Assembly: GCA_910579055.1 (NCBI GenBank)
Contig: CAJTSU010000026.1
Location: forward strand, 1 to 30,535
Direction: 5' to 3'
Source: an uncultured Mailhella sp.
GTDB lineage: Bacteria; Desulfobacterota; Desulfovibrionia; Desulfovibrionales; Desulfovibrionaceae
DNA: 30,535 nt
Made by a program: the position numbers and the translations under genes. The notes below the pieces were generated by a model. It saw only the letters and a list, made by a program, of their open reading frames with translations, was not told the DNA's origin and did not search any database. Shown one piece after another: positions 1-9,021 of the stretch. Every line of letters begins with the position of its first letter. The first letter of the stretch is position 1.

Positions 1-64
1 TCCGCGAACCCTTTCTTCCGCTCCTCGCCCCCCCCAAGATGCCGGCTTTCAGCCGGTGGGTGGT

Positions 65-127
65 CGTCGTTCCATACGCGCTGACGCTCGCGCCTCCGGC
101 AGTCAAGGATAGTTTCAACACTATTTT
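65..127 (+). repeat. Dispersed intergenic repeat, copy A
   Basis: This segment matches, in inverted orientation, the segment at 30462-30525 near the other end of the window. Shared blocks include TCCATACGCGCT, CCTCCGGC, GTCAAGGATA and TTCAACACTATT. Its right half (86-127) also matches 23721-23762 in the same orientation. It looks like one member of a dispersed non-coding repeat family. No ORF is visible in it. A run of eight C residues lies just upstream at 28-35. Confidence 0.7.
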
Positions 128-170
128 TGACTGATCTTCCTCTCCCTTGCGCATATTCCCCCCTTGGCGT

Positions 171-211
171 AAAAAAAAAACGGCGTTCCGGCCTGTCCGG
201 ACGCCGTTTTT
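171..211. terminator. Bidirectional rho-independent terminator upstream of asnS
   Basis: A strong hairpin (ACGGCGT/ACGCCGT plus TCCGG/CCGGA, with one bulged T) is flanked by ten A on the left and five T on the right. It can therefore terminate in either direction. It ends about 64 bases before the asnS start and most likely isolates asnS from whatever lies to the left. Confidence 0.75.
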
Positions 212-274
212 CCGCATTTTTCTCCGCGCTTCGCGCGCCGACATATATCTGAAATCAACCAACAGGAGTCCGAC

Positions 275-1657
275 ATGCAGCGCACCGTAATCAGCGAGGC
301 CCTTGCGGCCGATGCACCCCGTACGGATATCAGGGTCTGCGGGTGGGTACGCACCCGCCGGGATGCAAAAAACTTCGCCTTTCTGGAGCTGAACGACGGT
401 TCTTGCCTTGCCAATCTTCAGTGCATCATTGACGAGGGTACCCCGGCATGGGAAAAGCTGGGGGGAGTCAATACCGGAGCCTCGGTAAAAATTGAGGGCG
501 AACTGGTGGAATCTCCGGGCAAGGGGCAGAAATGGGAAGTGCGGGCGAAAGACATGACCGTGTTCGGTCTGGCCGATCCCGAAACCTTTCCCTTGCAGAA
601 AAAACGCCATTCCGACGAGTTTCTGCGTACCATCGCGCATTTGCGCCCGCGTACCAACAAGTATGGCGCGGCCTTCCGCATCCGTTCCCAAGCCGCGCTT
701 GCGGTACACGATTATTTTCGCGATCTGGGCTTTTTCTATGTGCATACGCCCATTCTTACCGGATCGGACTGCGAAGGCGCGGGAGAAATGTTCCGCGTGA
801 CGACACTGCCCGTCGAGTACCGGCCGAAGGAGGGGCAATCCTGCTTTGCCGACGATTTCTTCGGCAAACCCGCCAGCCTCACCGTATCCGGCCAGCTTGA
901 AGGCGAGGCCATGGCCACGGCGCTGGGCAGGATATATACCTTCGGCCCCACCTTCCGCGCTGAAAATTCCAATACTCCGCGCCACGCCGCCGAATTCTGG
1001 ATGATCGAGCCTGAAGCGGCCTTTGCGGATATATGGGACAACATGGAGTTGGGCGAAGGTCTGATCCGCCATGCCGCGAAGCACACCCTGGAACATTGCG
1101 GCGCTGATCTCGCCCTGTTCGACAAATTTGTGTCCCCCGGTCTGGTCGACAGCCTTCGCCAGCTCGCGGAGAGGGACTTTGTACGCGTTTCCTACCGTGA
1201 CGCCGTGGATATTCTGCAAAAGAGCGGGAAAACATTTGAATACCCCGTATCGTTCGGCACGGATCTCCAGACCGAACACGAGCGTTTCCTCACCGAGGAA
1301 CACTTCAAGGCTCCGGTCACGGTGTACGACTACCCCAAGGGAATCAAGGCGTTCTACATGCGTCTGAACGATGACGGCGAAACCGTGGCGGCCATGGATC
1401 TGCTGGTGCCGCGCATCGGCGAGCTGATCGGCGGAAGCCAGCGCGAGGAACGGCTGGACGTGCTGGAAGCCCGCATCCGGGAACTGGGCCAGAATATTGA
1501 GGATTACTGGTGGTATCTTGATCTGCGCCGCTTCGGTTCCGTGCCTCATGCCGGGTTCGGCATGGGCTTCGAGCGCCTGATCATGCTGCTCACCGGCATC
1601 GCCAATATCCGCGACGTCCTGCCCTTCCCGCGCACAACCGGCTCGCTGGAGTTCTAG
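275..1657 (+). CDS. asnS: Asparaginyl-tRNA synthetase
   Basis: Cytoplasmic class II synthetase that charges tRNA-Asn with asparagine using ATP. The 460 residues are the normal length for bacterial AsnRS. An N-terminal OB-fold anticodon-binding domain spans about 15-105, with GWVRTRRDAK near 23-32. Class II motif 2 is visible as FRAENSNTPRHAAEF at 227-241, and motif 3 as GFGMGFERLIMLLTG at 427-441. The C-terminus DVLPFPRTTGSLEF is typical of AsnRS rather than AspRS. The start at 275 is supported by AGGAG about seven bases upstream. The trmH-like gene begins two bases after the stop codon, so the two are probably co-transcribed. AsnRS suggests direct charging of tRNA-Asn, although a parallel GatCAB route cannot be excluded from here. 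Confidence 0.97.
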   Translation: MQRTVISEALAADAPRTDIRVCGWVRTRRDAKNFAFLELNDGSCLANLQCIIDEGTPAWEKLGGVNTGASVKIEGELVESPGKGQKWEVRAKDMTVFGLADPETFPLQKKRHSDEFLRTIAHLRPRTNKYGAAFRIRSQAALAVHDYFRDLGFFYVHTPILTGSDCEGAGEMFRVTTLPVEYRPKEGQSCFADDFFGKPASLTVSGQLEGEAMATALGRIYTFGPTFRAENSNTPRHAAEFWMIEPEAAFADIWDNMELGEGLIRHAAKHTLEHCGADLALFDKFVSPGLVDSLRQLAERDFVRVSYRDAVDILQKSGKTFEYPVSFGTDLQTEHERFLTEEHFKAPVTVYDYPKGIKAFYMRLNDDGETVAAMDLLVPRIGELIGGSQREERLDVLEARIRELGQNIEDYWWYLDLRRFGSVPHAGFGMGFERLIMLLTGIANIRDVLPFPRTTGSLEF

Positions 1658-1659
1658 CC

Positions 1660-2247
1660 ATGCGCAGCATGACCGATCGCCGCCGCGCCAAAATTGAACA
1701 TGTGCTGGCCCAGCGTCAGAAGGATCTGACGCTGGTGCTGGACAACATCCACGATCCGCACAACGTGTCGGCCATTTATCGCAGTTGCGACGCCTTCGGA
1801 GTGGCTGGCGTGCACCTGTACTACACACATGCCCCCTTTCCGGCCCTGAGCCGCAAAACTTCGGCCTCGGCCCGCAAATGGGTGGAAACCGTGCGCCACG
1901 ACAGCAGGGAAAATCTCATGAAGACCCTGCGCGCCGGAGGCTTTCAGGTGCTGGCCACCAGCTGCACGCCGGAGGCAAAACCCGTGGCGGAGTATGACTT
2001 CACCCGGCCCACGGCCATCATCATGGGCAACGAGCACGCGGGCGTTTCCCCCGATCTGCTGCCCCTGGTGGACGGAGAAGTGTATATTCCCATGTACGGG
2101 ATGATCCAGAGTTTCAACGTCTCTGTGGCCGCCGCGCTCATGCTGGCGGAAGCCTCGCGCCAGCGCAGGCTGGCCGGAATGTACGAACACATGACCTGGA
2201 CCCCCGAAGAATATGAGGCGCGCCTGGCCGACTGGCTTGAACGGTAA
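1660..2247 (+). CDS. trmH: tRNA (guanosine-2'-O)-methyltransferase, TrmH/SpoU family
   Basis: Predicted SPOUT-fold, SAM-dependent 2'-O-ribose methyltransferase. All three SpoU motifs are visible in the 195-aa product: motif 1 HNVSAIYRSCDAFGV (34-48, Asn35 and Arg41), motif 2 IIMGNEHAGVS (120-130), and motif 3 IPMYGMIQSFNVSVA (143-157). Motif 3 closely resembles TrmH, which makes Gm18 in tRNA, and the length fits TrmH better than the longer 23S rRNA enzyme RlmB. The ATG at 1660 uses a GGAG inside the 3' end of asnS. A second ATG at 1669 is possible. The tRNA target is inferred from family resemblance. Confidence 0.85.
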   Translation: MRSMTDRRRAKIEHVLAQRQKDLTLVLDNIHDPHNVSAIYRSCDAFGVAGVHLYYTHAPFPALSRKTSASARKWVETVRHDSRENLMKTLRAGGFQVLATSCTPEAKPVAEYDFTRPTAIIMGNEHAGVSPDLLPLVDGEVYIPMYGMIQSFNVSVAAALMLAEASRQRRLAGMYEHMTWTPEEYEARLADWLER

Positions 2248-2258
2248 ACATTGCTGTA

Positions 2259-2301
2259 ATGGGGGAGGAAAAACGTTCTGGAGAAGTTTTTCCTCCCCCA
2301 T
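2259..2301 (+). terminator. Terminator hairpin after trmH
   Basis: A nearly perfect stem of about 16 bp (left arm ATGGGGGAGGAAAAAC, right arm its complement) with an 11-base loop begins about 12 bases after the trmH stop. The 3' side is pyrimidine-rich (CCCCCTTCTTTT) rather than a clean U tract. It is probably the end of the asnS-trmH operon. Confidence 0.65.
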
Positions 2302-2448
2302 GCCCCCTTCTTTTCAAAGACTTTTATCCGGGATTCTCCCGCTGCTTCGCAGCAGGCAGAGCAGGCAAAGGAAAAGCCGGGTTATCCCGCAACCTGTTTC
2401 CTGTCTGGTGCTGACACGACGGAACAGACATCTCTCCCGGAGGCCCCC

Positions 2449-3789
2449 ATGCTCTCTTTTCATACTCCGCTTAATATCCTTTCCGCCGCGCTCCTCGGCC
2501 TGAGCCTGATCTGCGGCCCGCTCTCCATGCCCCTCCCGGCCGGCGCCGCGCCCTCCTCCAGAGAACAGCGCATGACCCCCACCGTCCGGGCCGTCAGCGC
2601 CGTGGCGCCCGCCGTGGTGAACATCACCACAACCCTGCATCAACGCCGCGCGACCTCCCCCTTTGACTACTTCTTCGGTCTGCCCGAACGCGAATACCAG
2701 TCCGAAAGCATCGGCTCCGGCGTGATCATTGACGGAAAACAGGCTCTTGTGCTCACCAACGCCCATGTGGTCAACGGCGCGAACGCCATCAGCGTGCGCC
2801 TGCTGGACGGTAGAACCTTCGACGCCGACGTGGTGGGTGCGGAACCGGATTTCGACCTCGCGGTACTGCGGCTCAAAAACGCCGGAAACCTGCCCTCCGT
2901 GCGTATGGGCGACTCTTCGGATCTCATGCCCGGCGAAAGCGTCATCGCCATCGGCAACCCTTTCGGCTTCTCGCATACTGTGACCACCGGCGTCATTTCC
3001 GCGCTGGATCGCAGTATCAAATCCGATGAAGGCATCATCACCGACCTGATCCAGACTGATGCGGCAATCAACCCCGGCAACAGCGGCGGCCCTCTGCTCA
3101 ACATCCTCGGAGAACTCATCGGCATCAACACGGCCATTGACGCACGGGGAGAAGGCATAGGCTTCGCCATTCCGGTAAACAAGGCCCGGGCCGTGGTGGA
3201 CGCTATTCTTGAACAGGGGCGCGTCACGCCTTCCTGGCTCGGCATACTCGGGCAGGATATGGATCCGCGCGCGGCCCGCGCCCTCGGCCTGCCCCGGCCT
3301 GAAGGGCTGCTGGTAACGGAATGTCCGGTCAAGGGCGAAATGAAGCCCGGCGACGTGCTCCTGACCCTGAACGGACAGCAGGTCACGGATCGCGCGGCGT
3401 ATCTTTCGCTGTTGCGTAACCGCCAGCCGGGAGAAAGCATCCGGGCGGAAGTGGCCCGCCGCGGAAAAACCATAACGCTTACTCTGAAAACCCTGCCCTT
3501 TTCCGATAAGGAAGCGGAGCGCCTGGCTGAACGGCGTTGGGGCGTGGTGCCCGGCAAGCCCGCAGGCCTGCGGGGCATGGGCGGCCTGTATATCGCTTCG
3601 GTCAAGGCTTCCTCCCCCGCGGAACGGCTCGGCCTGCGCAGCGGCGATATCCTTATTGCGCTGGGCGGGCAGCGCGTCAGTTCCACGGACGATTACCGCG
3701 ACGCTTTCCGCCGTAATTACCTGAGCCGCCAGCTGCATGTGCAGATAGTGCGTGACCGGCGCGTGCTTCAGGCCCGCATGGTGCTGTAA
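2449..3789 (+). CDS. Periplasmic serine endoprotease, DegP/HtrA family
   Basis: Predicted exported HtrA-type protease/chaperone for envelope protein quality control. Residues 1-33 form a signal peptide ending near AGA. The trypsin-like domain has the full catalytic triad: His106 in LTNAHVV, Asp136 in PDFDLAVL and Ser212 in NPGNSGGPLLN. Two PDZ domains follow, at about 262-350 and 375-446, the second ending in VQIVRDRRVLQARMVL. At 446 aa with two PDZ domains it resembles DegP/DegQ rather than single-PDZ DegS. The segment between the signal peptide and the protease core is short, more DegQ-like. The start is supported by GGAGG five bases upstream. It follows a terminator and probably has its own promoter, although I could not pick one with confidence. 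Confidence 0.92.
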   Translation: MLSFHTPLNILSAALLGLSLICGPLSMPLPAGAAPSSREQRMTPTVRAVSAVAPAVVNITTTLHQRRATSPFDYFFGLPEREYQSESIGSGVIIDGKQALVLTNAHVVNGANAISVRLLDGRTFDADVVGAEPDFDLAVLRLKNAGNLPSVRMGDSSDLMPGESVIAIGNPFGFSHTVTTGVISALDRSIKSDEGIITDLIQTDAAINPGNSGGPLLNILGELIGINTAIDARGEGIGFAIPVNKARAVVDAILEQGRVTPSWLGILGQDMDPRAARALGLPRPEGLLVTECPVKGEMKPGDVLLTLNGQQVTDRAAYLSLLRNRQPGESIRAEVARRGKTITLTLKTLPFSDKEAERLAERRWGVVPGKPAGLRGMGGLYIASVKASSPAERLGLRSGDILIALGGQRVSSTDDYRDAFRRNYLSRQLHVQIVRDRRVLQARMVL

Positions 3790-3884
3790 CCGCTTGCGGG
3801 CCGGGGAAAAGCCGGATATCATACCGCCTCCGATTGCGCCGGAGGCGCGAACCGGGCAAACATCCAAGCAAGAGCGAGATTGAC

Positions 3885-5945
3885 ATGGAAAATAGGGGCG
3901 GTAGAGACGGTTTTTCTAGGGACGGGCGCGCCCCGCGCGCGGGCGGACGTGATTTTCAGCGCGAGGATCGCGGTGAACGCGGAAGCCGTCGGGACGGCAA
4001 CCGTGACGAACGGCGCAGTGAATGGCGCAAAGACAAGCCCGGCGACCGAAACGGACACGGGGATGCTCGCGCAGACGCGCGCAGTGAATGGCGGCCCGAA
4101 CATCGTCAGGACGGCCGCCCGGAGCGGCGCGAACGCCGTCCGGATGGACGCCATGAAGCCCGTTCAGACAATCGTGACCAGGGCCATCGCAGTTTTGACC
4201 GCACTCCGCGCCGCGACGACGCGCCCCGCCCCTTCCGCAAGGAAAGCTCCGGCCCCCGCAATCGCGATCTTGAAGCCATTATGGCGCTGGATGAAGAATT
4301 ACTGCGCATGGTGATGCGCCGTGCCCGCATGCTGGCCAGGCAACGCACGGCCGGCCGCCTTGACCCGGCACTGGAGAAGGCCCTGCGCACGTCCTGGGAA
4401 GAAAAGGCCGCCCGCATCGGGCGCGACAGCCGTCTGGCCCGCGATCTTTTCCAATTGATTCAGGCGGTGGAACCGCTTTCCCGCGTTGAAGAAGAACAGG
4501 GGCACTTTAACCTTGCTCCCCAGCCCAAGCCTGTGGAAATCAACCTGCCCGCTCCCGCCGACGGCATGACAGCCCGCATGGTGCTGGCCCTTGCCACAGC
4601 TTCCGGCAAGGCCACCGCCGTGCGCGGCCTGCCCCTCAGCGACGGCATCATCGACGGCATCAAGGCGCTGAACCAGATCGGCGGCCAACTGTGGTGGGAA
4701 GAAGACGGTTCCGTCCTCAGCCGGGGCGGCAAAGGGCTGACCCGCAATCTGGACAAGATCATCCATGTGGGCGACGACGCCTTCAACCTCTGGCTCGTTA
4801 TCGCGTTTTGCCTGGGCATGCCCGCCCGGCTCAAGATTACCGGCGGCGAAGCTCTGCGCTTTATCGATCTTTCCGGCCTGCGCCACTTCCTGCCTTCGCT
4901 GGGCGCGCGCCTGACCAACGTCATTCCCGCACAGGACGGCCTGCCCGTCCGTCTGGAGTGCTCCGGCATTCTGCCTTCCGAAATCACCTTGCCTTCCGGG
5001 CTTTCTCCGCGCTTTGCAGCGGCTCTGACGCTGGCCCTGCCCTTCTGGGAAAGCCGCGTACGGCTCAGCCTGCCCGTTGCGCCGGAGCATCGCGCTCCCG
5101 CCGCTGTGGAACAGGCCCTTGCCCTGCTGGAAAGCTGCGGCGGCCTGGTGCGCGTGGAGCGCAAACCGGGCGCGGTGGTCATCAGCCCTGCCGAAGGCGC
5201 GCAAACCCGCCTGCCCGAAGAATATCCCCTGCCCATTGACGCCCTTGTCGCGGCGTATATTCTGGCCTTCCCGGCCTTTGCCGGAGGCGACGCCCGTCTG
5301 GCCGGGCACCGGCCTTCTTCTCCCTTTGCCGAGCAGGCTCTGACCATCCTGAAGGAATGCGGGCTTTCGCTCCAGTGCGACACCGATACTCTGCACAGCA
5401 CGCGGGCAGGAGCCATAACGGCACCGTCTGCGGCCACGCTGCTCGCAACGGCCAAACGCTTCCCGGATCTTCTGCCCCTGGGCGTCGTTCTTTCGGCTCT
5501 GGCCGCGCGCGGCGGCAAGGAAGCGCTGCTGCCTCTGGCCGAGCTTGAAACGCTGAACGCCGGTACGGAGTCCCTGTGTTCGGGCTTTCTCGCCCGCGCC
5601 GGCTTCACCACAAGCAACGCGGACGGTGAAACCCGCATCATTCCGCTGCCGGATGAGGCGGAAAACGATGCTCCGCGCGCCGCCTGGATCAGCCCCTCGG
5701 CGCCCTGGGCCATGGCGCTGGCGCTGGCTGCCTACCTGAAGCCGCATATCCATCTGGCCAACCCCGGCGTACTCACCGGGCTGCTGCCCACCTTCTGGAA
5801 TTTCTACAACAGCCTGCCCGCCCCCGACTTCAAGCGCAGAGCCGCACCGGAGATCATTGATGACAAGCCCGCAAGAAGACGTATCATCGCTCAAGGCGTC
5901 TATGGAGCACTTCCTTCTGAAGCCTCTTCCGGAGACAATGACTGA
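3885..5945 (+). CDS. Disordered R/D/G-rich N-terminus, AroQ-like helices and degenerate EPSP-synthase-like domain
   Basis: A 686-aa protein from the ATG at 3885; an upstream in-frame codon at 3834 would add 17 residues but is less likely. Residues 1-125 are highly charged and low-complexity (Arg, Asp, Gly, Glu; RSEWR occurs twice) and are probably disordered. Residues 127-200 resemble an AroQ chorismate-mutase helix bundle (IMALDEELL...RR...LFQLIQ), but the positions matching E. coli Arg11 and Lys39 are Leu and Gly. Residues about 208-650 look like the two-domain EPSP synthase/MurA fold. The usual N-terminal Lys-Ser motif is ADGM, and the usual NAGT/TMRP region reads HVGDDAFNLW. I infer a non-catalytic or repurposed shikimate-pathway relative. 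No other aromatic-pathway gene is nearby. The small downstream ORF overlaps its 3' end. Confidence 0.6.
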   Translation: MENRGGRDGFSRDGRAPRAGGRDFQREDRGERGSRRDGNRDERRSEWRKDKPGDRNGHGDARADARSEWRPEHRQDGRPERRERRPDGRHEARSDNRDQGHRSFDRTPRRDDAPRPFRKESSGPRNRDLEAIMALDEELLRMVMRRARMLARQRTAGRLDPALEKALRTSWEEKAARIGRDSRLARDLFQLIQAVEPLSRVEEEQGHFNLAPQPKPVEINLPAPADGMTARMVLALATASGKATAVRGLPLSDGIIDGIKALNQIGGQLWWEEDGSVLSRGGKGLTRNLDKIIHVGDDAFNLWLVIAFCLGMPARLKITGGEALRFIDLSGLRHFLPSLGARLTNVIPAQDGLPVRLECSGILPSEITLPSGLSPRFAAALTLALPFWESRVRLSLPVAPEHRAPAAVEQALALLESCGGLVRVERKPGAVVISPAEGAQTRLPEEYPLPIDALVAAYILAFPAFAGGDARLAGHRPSSPFAEQALTILKECGLSLQCDTDTLHSTRAGAITAPSAATLLATAKRFPDLLPLGVVLSALAARGGKEALLPLAELETLNAGTESLCSGFLARAGFTTSNADGETRIIPLPDEAENDAPRAAWISPSAPWAMALALAAYLKPHIHLANPGVLTGLLPTFWNFYNSLPAPDFKRRAAPEIIDDKPARRRIIAQGVYGALPSEASSGDND

Positions 5946-6153
5946 ACTGGAAGCCGAGGTCACGCTCATTGAGGCGGCGCAAAAGCGTTGTGACGACATG
6001 ATCCGCGATCTCATGGGCAGAGAGGATGCGGCACAGGGAGTTTTCTTCCCCGCCGAAATCCACGAACTGCACCAGCAGAAGAACATGCTGGAAACCCACA
6101 AGGAATTCCGCCGCGTGCGCATGCGCCGCCTGCGGCTGGAAGCCGATATATAA
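5860..6153 (+). CDS. Small charged helical protein of unknown function
   Basis: A 97-aa ORF starting at ATG 5860, preceded by CGGAG at normal spacing. It overlaps the previous gene by 86 bases in another frame. An alternative ATG at 5938, preceded by GGAG and overlapping the upstream stop by eight bases, would give 71 aa and may be the true start. The protein is rich in Glu, Arg and Leu and appears helical or coiled-coil (ELEAEVTLIEAAQKRCDD; HKEFRRVRMRRLRLEAD). No signal peptide or known domain is recognised. It lies between the EPSPS-like gene and the YkgJ-type gene with 10 bases to the latter, so the three are likely co-transcribed. Confidence 0.6.
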   Translation: MTSPQEDVSSLKASMEHFLLKPLPETMTELEAEVTLIEAAQKRCDDMIRDLMGREDAAQGVFFPAEIHELHQQKNMLETHKEFRRVRMRRLRLEADI

Positions 6154-6163
6154 TGAGGTGATA

Positions 6164-6892
6164 ATGGCCGACCTGGTAAACGCCCAAACGCACAAAAAGG
6201 CGGAATGCACATGTTGCGGCACCTGTTGCCGCAAGGGCGGCCCCGCCCTGCACAGCCCCGACGCCGGACTGATCGAAGCGTGCATCCTGCGGGCGCAGGA
6301 TCTCTGCACCTTCCGCGCCGGGGAACTGGTGCGGGACGAGCACCTGAACCGTATTGTGCCCCTGCCCGGAGAACTGGTCAAAATAGCCGCTCCCTTCGGG
6401 GCCCGCCCGGACAACTGGACCTGCCGCTTTCTGACGGAAAAGAACCTGTGCTTTATTCACGGGAAACAACCCATCGAATGCCGCGCGTTCTATTGCGAAG
6501 CGCCGGACGCATTGCTGGCCCTTTCCGGAAAGGACAGCCTTGACCGCAAGGCTCTGCGCGTTCTGCTCAAGGCTCCGGCCTGGTGGGACGAACTCATGGA
6601 CGCCCACGCTGAACGCTGCGGCTATGACGCGCTGACGGAACTTGCGCCCCGCATTGCGGACGACGCCGATGCCCGGCGGTCATTTCTGGAAATCGTGGAG
6701 TACGACCGCGCCTTTCGTGAGCTGGTCGTGGAGAAAAAGGCCGCCCTGCCCGAAGAACTGGACTTTCTCCTGGGCCGCCCGCTGTTGCGTACCGTGATCA
6801 TGTACGGGCTGGACGCCCGCCCCCAGCCGGACGGCGGCATCGCTCTGGTGCAAACCAGCCGCAACGTGCGCGAGGAAGTGAAGGAATCATAA
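6164..6892 (+). CDS. YkgJ-type cysteine-cluster protein (putative Zn/Fe-binding)
   Basis: A 242-aa cytoplasmic protein with the hallmarks of the YkgJ/CxxxCxxCC family, annotated as zinc- or iron-chelating, or Fe-S oxidoreductase-like. The N-terminal cluster is CTCCGTCCRKGGP (Cys15, 17, 18, 21, 22). A second group follows at Cys87, Cys96, Cys106 and Cys111 (CRFL, LCFIHG, PIECRAFYC). The remaining half has no recognised motif. The start at ATG 6164 is chosen because GAGGTG precedes it and the Cys motif follows directly; longer in-frame starts run into the upstream gene. The biochemical role is unknown for this family in general. Confidence 0.85.
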   Translation: MADLVNAQTHKKAECTCCGTCCRKGGPALHSPDAGLIEACILRAQDLCTFRAGELVRDEHLNRIVPLPGELVKIAAPFGARPDNWTCRFLTEKNLCFIHGKQPIECRAFYCEAPDALLALSGKDSLDRKALRVLLKAPAWWDELMDAHAERCGYDALTELAPRIADDADARRSFLEIVEYDRAFRELVVEKKAALPEELDFLLGRPLLRTVIMYGLDARPQPDGGIALVQTSRNVREEVKES

Positions 6893-6905
6893 GAGTAAAC
6901 GCTCT

Positions 6906-7089
6906 TGAGGGGGCTTCTCGCCCCTCAGGCTCATTGACAACCCCGCTTTGCGGTATTTGCGCCGTCTAAGCCGCAAAGCGGCTTGGAGAAACAGAGAGCA
7001 ACGCGGGGCATGATGCCTCTGCCCCCCCCAATTATTGTACTGTATACAACTCCAGGTATAGGGGCAGAGGAAATTATCTCCCCCGGCGG
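6906..7089. terminator. Hairpin-rich region between convergent genes
   Basis: The 238-base gap between the YkgJ gene and the convergent permease holds several dyads. TGAGGGG/CCCCTCA lies at 6906-6927. CCGCTTTGCGG lies at 6942-6952. AAGCCGC-AAA-GCGGCTT lies at 6968-6984. CCTCTGCCCC (7016-7025) pairs with GGGGCAGAGG (7061-7070). An eight-C run occupies 7022-7029. None has a clean U tract, so termination on both strands is inferred from position and stem strength. Confidence 0.5.
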
Positions 7090-7130
7090 AACGCCTTCAG
7101 CCGTAAAACGAATGGTTTTCGTGCGTTCGG

Positions 7131-8991
7131 TCAAAATCTTGTGCAGCGCTGGATAAGCAGAATCCCCGCGAATATTCCCAGCCCCGTCATGTCCGTGAGC
7201 ATTCCGGGAATAATCAGCATCAGCCCCGCCGCCGCCAGCAATATCCGCTGCCAGGCGGGAGCTTCCTGAAAGAGGTATCCCTGAATCCCGGCGGTCAGGG
7301 CGACAAGGCCAATCGCCGCCGTAACGCAGGCCTGCGCAACGGTGAGGATATCTCCCTTCAACAGCAGCGCCGGTTCATAGACAAAGAAAAACGGCACGAT
7401 GAAGGCAATGACACCCAATTTTACGGCTTCAAACCCGGTGCGCATGGCGTCGGCTTCCGCAATGGCCGCTCCCGCAAAGGCCGCAAGACAGACGGGCGGT
7501 GTAATGGCGGAGAGTACCGCGTGATAGAGTACGAACATATTGGCCGCCAGAGGATCCACACCCAGCCTGACCAGTGCGGGAGCGGCCAGCACGGAAACAA
7601 TGATATAGGCCGGAGCCGTGGGCACGCCCATGCCGACGATGAAGCAGGTAAGCATGAGCATGATGAGCAGAAGCAGCAGATTGCCGTCCACAAAGGACGT
7701 AATGAGATTGATGAACTTGAATCCCCCGCCCGTTATGCCCATGACCCCGACGACAATGCCGGCGCAGGCGCAGCAGGCCGTGACCATCAGGGTATTGCGC
7801 GCGGAAGAGACGGCGATGTCCCTGAGCGCCGCGAGGCCGATACGGGTCTTTTTGCTGAACAGACTCACAACGGCGACCACAATGCAGCCGGAAAAGGCCG
7901 CAAAGTTGACGCTGCGCCCCATCATCAGCACCACGACCAGAAAAATCAGCGGAATCATGTGGTACAGGCGGGAAAGCACGGACTTTGCTGCGGGCACTTC
8001 TTCCGGAGGAATAGTGCCGAGGTTCTTTTTGACCGCCTCAAAGTGGATCATGAGCCAGAGGGAGGCATAAAACAGGATGGAAGGCAGAAGGGCCGCCTTG
8101 ACCACCGCCATATATCCCACTCCGGTGAGATCCGCCATGATGAAGGCCGCCGCGCCCATGATCGGCGGGCTGCCCGCCTGTGGAGGCGCAGGCTTCCACG
8201 GCTCCGGCAAAAGGAGCGGAATATCCTACGCGCTTCATGAGAGGAATGGTAAAAATTCCCGTACCGTAAACATTGGCGGGAGCCGACCCGGAAATGGAGC
8301 CGAACAGGGCGCTGGCGAAAATGGCCACTTTCGCTGGGCCGCCTCTGGCGTTGCGGGTCAGGAGGCAGGCGAGATCGATAAACAGAGAACTCATGCCGGT
8401 ACGTTCGAGAAAGGCCCCGAACATGATGAAGGCATAAATCATGGTTGACGCTGCCGCCAGCGGAAGCCCGAACAGACCGTCCGTGCCCAGGAAGAGCTGT
8501 TCGACAAGGGCGTCAAACGTCACTCCATTATGCCGGAATGGGCCGGGAATATCCTGTCCGAACAGCGCGTACAGCATAAAACATGCGCCCACGATGACCA
8601 GCGGCATCCCCGCCGTCCTCCTGGTGACTTCCATGGTAAGCAGAACAGCGATACAGCCGAACAGCATATCGGCATTTGTCACCGGGTCGACATAGCGTAC
8701 TCTTTCCAGTATGGCCGAGGCATTGAAGAAATAATAGGTGCCTATGCCCAAAGCCAGCAGCGCAAGAAAGATATCCATGACGACACAGTATGCAGGTTCG
8801 CCGGATTTTCTGAATTTCCGGACAGGAACCCACAGAAAGGCCAAAGCAAGCACCAGAGAAAGATGTGAAACCTTCTGAAGCGTGCCGTCGAAAATGGCTA
8901 TACCGCCGGTTGTATATACCTGAAAAAGCGCGAGAAAGACGGCAAGCACCGTGAAAACGGGCCTGAGCGTCGCGCGTAATCTGTTTTCCAT
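7131..8991 (-). pseudogene. TRAP transporter fused permease (TAXI type), frameshifted
   Basis: Two overlapping reading frames together make one fused 4TM/12TM TRAP permease of about 620 residues. Such permeases use an ion gradient to import substrates delivered by a TAXI-type binding protein. The 5' part (8991 down to about 8170) ends in GAVEACASTGGQ, and the 3' part resumes in another frame at PPIMGAAAFIMADLTG. In the family these blocks are normally joined as GGQ-x-x-PP[IV]MG. Here only one base (8169) separates the Gln codon from the first Pro codon, which looks like a five-base deletion. Both halves are rich in membrane segments and otherwise intact. ATG 8991 has AGGAG nine bases upstream; ATG 9015 is an alternative. 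It is the last gene of the amidohydrolase/TAXI cluster. Confidence 0.85.
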
Positions 8992-9021
8992 CCTGCCTCT
9001 CTCCTGTTTGTCCATAGCTCC

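Noticed and set aside
2314..3867. A 517-codon minus-strand open frame opposite the DegP-type gene
   Set aside because: The plus strand carries a complete HtrA protease with an intact catalytic triad; the minus frame has no motif or start signal.
4299..6212. A 637-codon minus-strand open frame opposite the EPSPS-like gene
   Set aside because: Antisense shadow: it spans three plus-strand genes with good starts and shows no family resemblance.
7022..7029. C-tract as a phase-variation switch, also at 28-35 and 30526-30535
   Set aside because: None lies in a coding sequence or at a recognisable promoter spacer. The end tract is more simply an assembly edge.
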